From assembly GCF_000003815.2 (NCBI RefSeq), contig NC_049979.1:1598594-1662593 (forward strand): a stretch of DNA of 64,000 nucleotides, written 5' to 3'. Position 1 is the first letter of the stretch. Each line of letters begins with the position of its first letter. This DNA comes from Branchiostoma floridae (Eukaryota; Chordata; Leptocardii; Amphioxiformes; Branchiostomatidae). The notes under the pieces were generated by a model. It was not told the DNA's origin, searched no databases, and saw nothing but the letters and a program-made list of their open reading frames with translations. The translations under genes were made by a program, and so were the position numbers. Shown here in pieces: positions 41,569 through 51,400 of this stretch.

Positions 41569-44500
41569 GTTGGAAGCGTGCAAGCGCACTTCTTGTGTTT
41601 TCTTTTGACAGTTAACTAGACCGACTTTTATTGTGTAAAGTCGGCATCGCAAAGGATCAACTTGCATCGCTGCGGCGCAAAGGATCAACTTGCATCGCTG
41701 CCGCAAACTGTTAAGCACCTGCCAATGTTTACAGTCACAACGTTAACGTTATGTGCTAGTATGATATCGGGTCACAAAATTATGTTGTCTTGTTAATTTG
41801 CGTTCAATAACTTGTACGAGATACTATCTATAAGGACAGTACACACCATCAGCATAAGTTGTATGAATAATTACTGTGCCATCCTTGTTTTCAAATGCTT
41901 GCCAATTTCAACCAACTAATTTGTTGAACTCTTTTTTATCCTTTTCTCTTCCAGGTGTGTTCTTCAGAAAGGTAAGGAGATGGCCATCTAAATCTACTCA
42001 ATAAAAACCAACAGTATTACGGTTTTTCACACTTCCGAGTAAGCATGGGTCAAGTCGTTTCAGTCTTATTGCTACCCTCCATCGCCTTTGTCAAGGGGGG
42101 TGGCTTTTTGCAAGTCCAGTTTTCTATAAAAGATCTTCATTGACACTGTCTACCCATCTCCTCTTGGGGCGCCCATATGGGTTCTGGCCCACCACAGACA
42201 AGTTCATGACCTTTGTCATGTCATGGGACGAGAGTAGAGGACATTCTAGTCTGTAGATATTACAGACGACTACCACTACAGTAAATGAATTTGGACCTTG
42301 CACATCCTACCTTTCTCTACTCGGGGTACCATCCTCCAATCTTTTTGCTTGCTAACCATAAGCAAGCGAAGAGTTTGTGCCAGCTGTTACTAGCTAAGGA
42401 GGATAGTGCCCAGACTAACACTTCTCCAAGCTGACTAGGCTTTTGGTACTAGATATGCATCACTAACTGGTGTGGTTGTAGGGAGAAGGTAACTGTGATG
42501 ACATCAACATGCACGTTTCTGTCTCTGATACATGTCAGAACACGAAGAGGACGGCTGACCGGCTGGGACTGGTGGGCTGGGTGAAGAACGAAGTGAAGTC
42601 ACGGCCGGGGCAGGCGGCGCTGAAAACTGTGGTGGGGCAGGTACAGGGGGAGGAGACCAAGGTGTCCATCATGTGAGTAATATCTGTGTCACACCTTAAA
42701 CATAACATGTACAGGGGGAGGAGACCAAGGTGTCCATCATGTGAGTTATATCTGTGTCACACCTTAAACATAACATGTACAGGGGGAGGAGACCAAGGTG
42801 TCCATCATGTGAGTTATATCTGTGTCACACCTTAAACATAACATGTACAGGGGGAGGAGACCAAGGTGTCTGTCATGTGAGTTATATCTGTGTCACACCT
42901 TAAACATAACATGTACAGGGGGGGGAGACCAAGGTGTCCATCATGTGAGTTATATCTGTGTCACACCTTAAACATAACATGTACAGGGGGAGGAGACCAA
43001 GGTGTCTGTCATGTGAGTTATATCTGTGTCACATGTGAGTTATATCTGTGTCACACCTTAAACATAACATGTACAGGGGGAGGAGACCAAGGTGTCCATC
43101 ATGTGAGTTATATCTGTGTCACATGTGAGTTATATCTGTGTCACTCATGTGAGNNNNNNNNNNNNNNNNNNNNNNNNNNNNNNNNNNNNNNNNNNNNNNN
43201 NNNNNNNNNNNNNNNNNNNNNNNNNNNNNNNNNNNNNNNNNNNNNNNNNNNNNNNNNNNNNNNNNNNNNNNNNNNNNNNNNNNNNNNNNNNNNNNNNNNN
43301 NNNNNNNNNNNNNNNNNNNNNNNNNNNNNNNNNNNNNNNNNNNNNNNNNNNNNNNNNNNNNNNNNNNNNNNNNNNNNNNNNNNNNNNNNNNNNNNNNNNN
43401 NNNNNNNNNNNNNNNNNNNNNNNNNNNNNNNNNNNNNNNNNNNNNNNNNNNNNNNNNNNNNNNNNNNNNNNNNNNNNNNNNNNNNNNNNNNNNNNNNNNN
43501 NNNNNNNNNNNNNNNNNNNNNCATGTACAGGGGGAGGAGACCAAGGTGTCTGTCATGTGAGTTATATCTGTGTCACATCGTGAGTTATATCATGTGTCAC
43601 ACCGTTAAACATAACATGTACAGGGGGAGGAGACCAAGGTGTCCATCATGTGAGTTATATCTGTGTCACATGTGAGTTATATCTGTGTCACACCTTAGAC
43701 ATAACATGTACAGGGGGAGGAGACCAAGGTGTCCATCATGTGAGTTATATCTGTGTCACACCTTAAACATAACATGTACAGGCGGGGGAGACCAAGGTGT
43801 CCATCATGTGAGTTATATCTGTGTCACACCTTAAACATAACATGTACAGGGGGAGGAGACCAAGGTGTCTGTCATGTGAGTTATATCTGTGTCACACGTG
43901 AGATATATCTGTGTCACACCCTAGACATAACATGGACCGGCGGAGGAGACCAAGCTGTCCCTCACGTGAGATACATCTGTGTCACACCTTAGACATAACA
44001 TGTACAGGGGGAGGAGACCTAGCTGTCCCTCACGTGAGTTACATCTGTGTCACACCTTAGACATAACATGTACTGGGGGAGGAGACCAAGCTGTCCGTCA
44101 CGTGAGATATATCTGTGTCACACCTTAGACATAAAATGTACCGGCGGAGGAGACCAAGCTGTCCGTCATGTGAGTTATATCTGTGTCACACCTTAAACAT
44201 AACATGTACAGGGGGAGGAGACCAAGGTGTCCGTCATGTGAGTTATATCTGTGTCACACCTTAAACATAACATGTACAGGGGGAGGAGACCAAGGTGTCT
44301 GTCATGTGAGTTATATCTGTGTCACACCTTAAACATAACATGTACAGGGGGAGGAGACCAAGGTGTCCGTCATGTGAGTTATATCTGTGTCACACCTTAA
44401 ACATAACATGTACAGGGGGAGGAGACCAAGGTGTCTGTCATGTGAGTTATATCTGTGTCACACCTTAAACATAACATGTACAGGGGGAGGAGACCAAGGT

Positions 44501-47474
44501 GTCCATCATGTGAGTTATATCTGTGTCACACCTTAAACATAACATGTACAGGGGGAGGAGACCAAGGTGTCTGTCATGTGAGTTGTATCTGTGTCACACC
44601 TTAAACATAACATGTACAGGGGGAGGAGACCAAGGTGTCCATCATGTGAGTTACATCTGTGTCACACCTTAAACATAACATGTACAGGTGGAGGAGACCA
44701 AGGTGTCCGTCATGTGAGTTATATCTGTGTCACACCTTAAACAAAACATGTACAGGGGGAGGAGACCAAGGTGTCCGTCATGTGAGTTATATCTGTGTCA
44801 CACCTTAACCCTATTNNNNNNNNNNNNNNNNNNNNNNNNNNNNNNNNNNNNNNNNNNNNNNNNNNNNNNNNNNNNNNNNNNNNNNNNNNNNNNNNNNNNN
44901 NNNNNNNNNNNNNNNNNNNNNNNNNNNNNNNNNNNNNNNNNNNNNNNNNNNNNNNNNNNNNNNNNNNNNNNNNNNNNNNNNNNNNNNNNNNNNNNNNNNN
45001 NNNNNNNNNNNNNNNNNNNNNNNNNNNNNNNNNNNNNNNNNNNNNNNNNNNNNNNNNNNNNNNNNNNNNNNNNNNNNNNNNNNNNNNNNNNNNNNNNNNN
45101 NNNNNNNNNNNNNNNNNNNNNNNNNNNNNNNNNNNNNNNNNNNNNNNNNNNNNNNNNNNNNNNNNNNNNNNNNNNNNNNNNNNNNNNNNNNNNNNNNNNN
45201 NNNNNNNNNNNNNNNNNNNNNNNNNNNNNNNNNNNNNNNNNNNNNNNNNNNNNNNNNNNNNNNNNNNNNNNNNNNNNNNNNNNNNNNNNNNNNTTTGCGC
45301 CCACCAATTGGCATCCGGGTGATCTATCTAAGATACCAGTTGGGCTCCGCCATATTATATCTACCACCTTGAATTTTGAAAAATACTTTTTTTGCAACAA
45401 ATAATCACAAAGGGCAATGGAAATAGACTTAATTCATTCATTTAGATGGTTTTTTCTGAAAAAATACCAGGTAGTTATACATTTTAAGGGATAATTAGCT
45501 CGTTATTCTTGATCTGGCCATACGGTCCGCCATCTTGGATTTTGGGCCGATGACGTCATCAAATTAGCATAATTTATGCATGTATTATTATGAAAGATAT
45601 GCTAGATAATATAAGATTTTATTTATGTAACAAAATAGCAGTAATATAGCAAATGAATGTGAAAAATACATTGTTAGAACCAAAAATAGTGATTTTTGGC
45701 AAAACAGCCTTTCAACAAACGGTTGCCATGGCAACACGAAAATATGGAAAATTTGTCAAACTTCGTGAAATTGTTGCCAACAATATTTTAGGAAAACTCA
45801 CCAAATTTGGTGGCCCTAGCGTAAGCCGTTCTGGCGTTATAGGACATCAAAGTAGGCGCGGGCCTCAAAAGCCCCCCCCCCCCCCCGGTCTGAATAGGGT
45901 TAAACATAACATGTACAGGGGGAGGAGACCAAGGTGTCCGTCATGTGAGTTATATCTGTGTCACACCTTAAACATAACATGTACAGGGGGAGGAGACCAA
46001 GGTGTCTGTCATGTGAGTTGTATCTGTGTCACACCTTAAACATAACATGTACATGGGGAGGAGACCAAGGTGTCCGTCATGTGAGTTATATCTGTGTCAC
46101 ACCTTAACATACATGTACAGGGGGAGGAGACCAAGGTGTCCGTCATGTGAGTTATATCTGTGTCACACCTTAAACATAACATGTACAGGGGGAGGAGACC
46201 AAGGTGTCTGTCATGTGAGTTGTATCTGTGTCACACCTTAAACATAACATGTACAGGGGGAGGAGACCAAGGTGTCCGTCATGTGAGTTATATCTGTGTC
46301 ACACCTTAAACATAACATGTACAGGGGGAGGAGACCAAGGTGTCTGTCATGTGAGTTACTGTATATCTGTGACACACCTTAAACATAACATGTACAGGGG
46401 GAGGAGACCAAGGTGTCTGTCATGTGAGTTATATCTGTGACACACCTTAACATAACATGTACAGGGGGAGGAGACCAAGGTGTCCGTCATGTGAGTTATA
46501 TCTGTGTCACACCTTAAACATAACATGTACAGGGGGAGGAGACCAAGGTGTCCGTCATGTGAGTTCTATCTGTGTCACACCTTAAACATAACATGTACAG
46601 GGGGAGGAGACCAAGGTGTCCATCATGTGAGTTCTCGACTTGATCTGCTTATAAATATGAAGGCCAGACAGCTACATCAGGTGGTTACATTTCACACTTC
46701 TTGAGTAGAAGGCTTAATATAAGCAATTTGTGCTTTCTGCCTCATACTCGCAAAATATATGTGAATAAATAAAAAATAAATTTCACTCAACTATCCATTA
46801 TATCCAACTACTAGTTTTATCTGAATTCGAAGCTATCTTCAGAAGATGCCCCAACAATACCTGGTGACAGACTACCTGGTGGCAGCTGGTTTCTCTCTAT
46901 AATAGTCCTTCCGTGCCAGGCTGGAAGCTTGCCAACCTTAGCCTGGGACCTCAACTCCCACCATAGATGTTGATAACAGTTCTTGGAAAATAAGACTTGA
47001 AGGTGTGGCTATTTCTTGTTCCTTTCTGAGCTCGTATTAGATACTTAGCACATTACGTCCACCAGTTTATAAGTCAGTCAGAACTGTACCTCATGTACAC
47101 ATGAAGTTTGGATATTCTTCTTCATCAATGCAATCTTCCCTTTAATTTCACAGGAAAGGAATTATTTTGTCTACAGCATTTCTAATTAAACACATCAGCA
47201 ATAGGGTGAATGATTTGGGATCTCTCATCATTTTGCAATGTTATTTTACAGGATTTCTAATTAGATGATCTAATGATGATGATGATGATCTAATTAGACA
47301 CATCAGCAATAGGGTGAATGATTTGGGATCTCTCATCATTTTGCAATGTTGTTTTCCAGGAAGAAGTGGCTGAGAGAGACGGGAAGCCCCAAGTCCAAGA
47401 TCACAGACGCACACTTCAGAAATGAAAGCATCATTGACAGACTAGAATTTGCATCCTTTGATATTAGAAAGTGA
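41511..47474 (+). CDS. Acylphosphatase (ACYP1/ACYP2 type), 4 exons, 107 aa
   Basis: Acylphosphatase hydrolyses acyl-phosphates such as 1,3-bisphosphoglycerate and phosphorylated pump intermediates in the cytosol (family knowledge). Exons join as 41511-41568, 41955-41971, 42539-42672 and 47360-47474 (58+17+134+115 nt; all phases close) to give 107 residues against ~99 in vertebrates. The phosphate-binding loop GVFFRK with catalytic Arg24, and the GLVGWVKN block with catalytic Asn42, are intact; GQVQGEETKV and SPKSKI follow. The loop after Asn42 is ~8 residues longer than in vertebrates. Intron 3 holds a huge junction minisatellite. A poly-A signal lies 300 bp after the stop. It is head-to-head with PSME4, as I recall for human ACYP2, which favours an ACYP2-like assignment. 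Confidence 0.95.
41569..41954. other. Acylphosphatase intron 1
   Basis: Contains a two-copy 29-bp direct repeat near 41645-41702 (CGCAAAGGATCAACTTGCAT). No other feature. Confidence 0.6.
41955..41971 (+). CDS. Acylphosphatase coding exon 2 (17-nt microexon)
   Basis: Codes GVFFRK with the catalytic Arg, bounded by CTTCCAG and GTAAGG. Required by the frame and by the family motif. Confidence 0.93.
41972..42538. other. Acylphosphatase intron 2
   Basis: No exon or repeat family recognised. Confidence 0.5.
42539..42672 (+). CDS. Acylphosphatase coding exon 3
   Basis: Codes NTKRTADRLGLVGWVKN through VVGQVQGEETKVSIM. Ends ATCAT before donor GTGAGT, phase 2. The last 33 nt seed the downstream minisatellite. 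Confidence 0.95.
43154..43521. other. Assembly gap (N)
   Basis: Inside the 68-bp array; the missing sequence is probably more of the same. Confidence 0.99.
44809..45899. mobile_element. TTAA-flanked DNA transposon inserted in the minisatellite
   Basis: The array unit ...CACCTTAAACATAAC is split at TTAA, which is duplicated at 44805-44808 and 45900-45903. Ends CCCTATT and AATAGGG are inverted. piggyBac-type insertion is the best fit. No transposase is visible, but 478 bp inside is a gap. The interior has CGCCATCTTGGATTTTGG and TGACGTCATCA. Confidence 0.8.
44816..45293. other. Assembly gap (N)
   Basis: Inside the TTAA-flanked element. Confidence 0.99.
46641..47177. other. Acylphosphatase intron 3, right part
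   Basis: Nothing recognised. Confidence 0.4.
47178..47360 (+). repeat. Duplicated 3' splice region of acylphosphatase intron 3
   Basis: About 47181-47253 and 47288-47360 are ~95% alike, including the acceptor (TTATTTTACAG versus the used TTGTTTTCCAG), separated by a (GAT)n run. Confidence 0.9.
47360..47474 (+). CDS. Acylphosphatase coding exon 4
   Basis: Codes KKWLRETGSPKSKITDAHF through LEFASFDIRK; stop TGA 47472-47474. Equivalent to the vertebrate C-terminal half with IDRLEF/ISKLEYSNFSIR. Confidence 0.95.
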
Positions 47475-47773
47475 TGACTGACCAACCTTTCTGTACTAGT
47501 ACATGATGTACATACCTTTCCTGGGGAGATTGGAAGTGTGATGTGTGACTGGGCCAAAATATTTATGACTTGTACTTGCAAGAGACGATTGTACATTTTA
47601 TTTTTATTCGCCTTATGTAAGTTATCATTACTATCCAGAGAACAATGTTGATTACTGAACTGTAACCCTGCAACAGTAGAAATATAATCAATTACTAGCA
47701 CTGGTACAAGTACTTTGTTGGACTACAGGTAAACCTGTTGAGGTGAAGGTATATATGAATGAAAAGATCCACA

Positions 47774-47779
47774 AATAAA
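47774..47779 (+). terminator. Polyadenylation signal AATAAA, acylphosphatase
   Basis: Canonical hexamer 300 bp after the stop codon, the first on this strand in the 3' UTR. Confidence 0.6.
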
Positions 47780-48023
47780 TCGTCTTGAAGCAGGTATTTC
47801 AGTCAGTATTTCATGCAGATGTACATGTAGGCATAGAGAGATACTTGTAGACAATTGTGTTGACCAACATTATCTAATGTGTTATAGGTATGTAACTGTT
47901 TGAATAACATATATATATAGAGAGAGAGAGATCATGTACACGGGTGTGTAAAATATATATAGACACAATGTGTTTTTGTGTGCAAAAGAAAAGTAAAAAG
48001 AAACTTAATCTGGTCTGAATCTG

Positions 48024-48029
48024 TTTAAT
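48024..48029 (-). terminator. EIF3K: Possible polyadenylation signal ATTAAA, EIF3K
   Basis: Common variant hexamer on the complement, ~350 bp after the EIF3K stop. No AATAAA is nearer. Confidence 0.35.
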
Positions 48030-48381
48030 TGTCCACAATTTGATATCACTCCAGTATCAACTATCTTCTCACTTGCCTAGTTGGACAAAGTGGACTTCAC
48101 TACACTCAGTTGTCACGCTAGAATTAACCACAGTACAACATCTTGCTATAAGTACTCTCCAAGCAGAGGCTAGGCTCAGGCTTGTTCTGAACATCTTTTC
48201 AAGCATTTTGTCTGCATATTTTCTCAGTTTCTGTAGATATGTATTGACCTACCAAGGAAAACTGATAAAATAGAACCACCAACAAAAAGGCTTAGGAGCC
48301 GGACCTCTGCTTGAAGAGTAGCTACAAGTACAGTATTATGATAGTTGGAATTTGACACACATCCCTGACTGCTGCGCCTGA

Positions 48382-48419
48382 TCATCGCTGGATGGCAGCC
48401 GCCATGATGCCTGCTACAC
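48382..48419 (-). CDS. EIF3K: EIF3K terminal coding exon
   Basis: Codes (S)[11 protein letters not shown] then TGA, aligning with vertebrate SVSSVMASSQ. Acceptor CATACAG; the phase joins the previous exon exactly. Confidence 0.85.
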
Positions 48420-51400
48420 CTGTATGGGAAAAGCACAAATCTTGTCATCGCTGCTTTTTTTCTACAAAATATTCAGTTACTAGTAACACTGGTATGGCAG
48501 TCTGCTATGCAGAGCCTTGTTCACGGCCTGTGCAGTATACAGCTTTATCCTGTATGGGAAAAGCAAAAATCTTGTCAGCCTTGCTTTCTGTACAAAGCTT
48601 CGTATAGCATTCTCCAATGGAGAACCTTGCCCTCCTATACATTATATGCTGGAAAGACTCTAAAATCTTTACCTTTGTGGGATGGCCTCAGCTTTACCTG
48701 AAGAAAGCATTTAACAGGCAATTTGGATCCCCACGCTGTGGTGATTGCAAAATGCTGTGTGGCCTGATGCACTATTTAACCAGGCTTTTAGCCAGGCATG
48801 CGTCAACGCGTCATCTGGACGCACTTTTCTTAGAATAACAAGAAATTTGATGCCCCTGGACGCCCTATACTGGGTAGAAAATGTCTGAAAAGCATGAAAT
48901 TCTGATTGACCAGGGATGCTATCAGGTCATCTGTGGGCACAGTCTTCTACTGTGACATCTGTAACAGTATTTTTGCCTCTTGGGATACCTAAGAATGCAC
49001 TGTTTTAACTTAAAAACCATGAAAAACTCTGCAACATGGAAGGTGGATGCCCCCAGACCCCCCTACAATAGTCACTTACCGCGACTCACCAATAAGTTCG
49101 GACTCCCTATTATAAAATCCTAGCTAAAAGCCTGTATTTAACTAACTACTCCCCTGGCTACTGGGGTGCGATGTTAGTACAGTGTAGCACTTACTCTCGA
49201 AGTCAATCTTCTCCACGATGTTCTTGGTCTTTACGTTCTCCTCCTGATTGGCCAGGAAGACGAAGCCTTCGCTGTCGTCCCGCCAGCCGTACTTGTTCAT
49301 CCACTGCTTCAGCTGCTGATCTGGAATTTGAAGAAAAAAACATCAGCAAGTTTTCTAAAATTACTTGTCCTATCAGGCAAGCACATAAAAATTTACTTGC
49401 CCGAACCAATTTTCCACTCGCCCAAAATTCAAATGTCACTTTTATATGCATTTTCACTTCCAGCAATGGAATTAGTGATTCAAGTATAGCAAAATCTCTC
49501 TCAATGGAAAAATCTTACTTGCCCGATCAGGCAAGTTGAGGTAGGTCATGCACTTGCCCTGGACAATGCCTAGGGCTAGTGGATTTGTCCAACCCTGATC
49601 AGGAATTTCAACTGATGGCCATTTGTTTTGCATAACCTTCAGTCATAACACCAGTTTTGTACAGTAGGTACAAGCTGTGCAAGACCAAACTAGTATAAGG
49701 TTTGATCCACTAACACTGGGATGGACCCCTACTCTTTCTTGTGATGTGATCTTTAACATATTTGGGATGTGGCATTCCTAAAATATGGCACCTACACCTT
49801 TTTAGAAATGTTTAAACACAACAACAACAGATTTATGCTACCACTACACAAATGACCAAGAGAAAGTACTCAATACAAAACGGCTAGGTATAATGTATGG
49901 AACGGTAAGAACAAAATTGGACAAAGTTTCAAATTGTAAAATGTCTTTTTTAATACTTTTATATAATAGTTGTTTGCATCTTTCATAACTTATAAATCAG
50001 ACATGCAATTTCCCTCCTCACTTGGAAATACATCAGAATCACCAGACCTTACCATCTATGTCTCCCAGCAGTTCCAGTAGTGTCTGCTTGTCTATCCTCT
50101 GGTAGGTGATGCTGACAACATGGCAGATAACTGCAATCCAGCACAGAAGGGTTTAGTGAAGCACATGTAAAACTATGTTCTTAGTACTTATCAAAGGAAC
50201 TTCATGTACATCTTCTTCAAATATCTATCCCCTAAGTCATCCTTTAAACACTAAATCTATGTTGGTTACATCAAGGTTTTGTTTGGAAGCAGAGTCTGTG
50301 TGGTGCAATGGCTAGAGCGCCGATATCAGAATCAGTAGGTCCTGAGTTCTAAACTCGCCATGCCTCTTCCCCCATGACGGTGGAGTGACGCCCACCGAGC
50401 CTCACGGCTAATCTGTCAAAAAGGGTGCCCAAAACACCTACGGATTTGGTGCTGCCAGTGAGTCAACATCTGCACACTTGCCACTAAGACCCGTGATTTT
50501 TTTTAATTTGGAAGCAGGGGGAAAGGTAAAGGATACATATCCCATTTGAAACATACCCTTTCATTGAAGCATACCCTTTCATTGAAGCATACCCTTTTAT
50601 TGAAAACTAAATGAATCATTAATCCTTACATTTCCTGACGGAGTCCTCAAACCCCGAGACGCCCTCGATGACTTCAGGTGTGAGAGCGATCTCCTTCTGC
50701 AGAGGGAACAACACAAGTTCTTAATCAAGACACTTCCTACAGAGTAAAACTCAAAACAGCTCTTCAACTTGCTGGAAGCTTTGTGCTAGGACACAAAAGG
50801 ATATCTGTATCTATATAGCTGTATAACCTGTATAACCGCCGTTCGGCGTAACACACCAGTTTCGCAGGCACGCGACGCGGCAGCAGCTGGTTATATTACA
50901 CTGAACGACCCGTCACACCTAACTTTTGCACATCTATCTGCAAGCGTTCTTTAAAACTGTCCAGAAAAGATGCCCAAGATGCTATTTCAATGGGCATTTC
51001 TCAATGTTTGATGATTTACAAGATGTACATAATTGAGTACTAAGTATAAAGGGTTCAAATGTCCCAAAACAGAATTTTGTGATGATGATGACTAGTTTTT
51101 TACTTGACAAATTTGACTTGGACTGGAAAATAACAAGATTCTAAGCTTCCTGGAGCTTCTAACAGCCACAGGGATGAATCATGAGGCATTCGGTTTGGGA
51201 GGACAACTTGTAAAGGTGTTGATACACCTGTTTTGTCCTCCCTTCCACTTGTTTTTGCATGTGGTAAATTCAAATAAAGAAATAAAGAAATAAAGAAATG
51301 TATGCTTGATGAAACATACAGATGACGGGACTTAAAGAGATGAGCGTTACAAGTCATAGTAAACACATCAGCAGAAATACCCAGCCTACCCAGAAGTTCT

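Larger units (their letters stand above)
42640..46640 (+). repeat. Junction minisatellite: acylphosphatase exon 3 end plus donor, 68-bp unit, >35 copies
   Basis: The unit holds GTACAGGGGGAGGAGACC, AAGGTGTCCATCAT, donor GTGAGT and ~30 bp of intron. About eight copies precede the first gap, ~19 lie between gaps and ~11 follow the TTAA insertion. Variants read GTCTGTCAT or GTCCGTCAT; a subset near 43920-44165 is more diverged. True length is unknown because of the gap. Confidence 0.95.
47475..48381. other. Tail-to-tail region between acylphosphatase and EIF3K
   Basis: Holds 3' UTRs of both genes. Nothing else is recognised except AT and AG dinucleotide runs near 47910-47930. Confidence 0.5.

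Noticed and set aside
42890-46704. Long plus-strand frames with recurring MSHLKHNMYRGRRPRC-type peptides
   Set aside because: Produced by the 68-bp minisatellite and by reading through N; no start context, no conservation.
47360-47474. Additional acylphosphatase isoform from minus strand 47336-47701
   Set aside because: A 121-codon antisense frame without family similarity; the plus-strand exon is clear.
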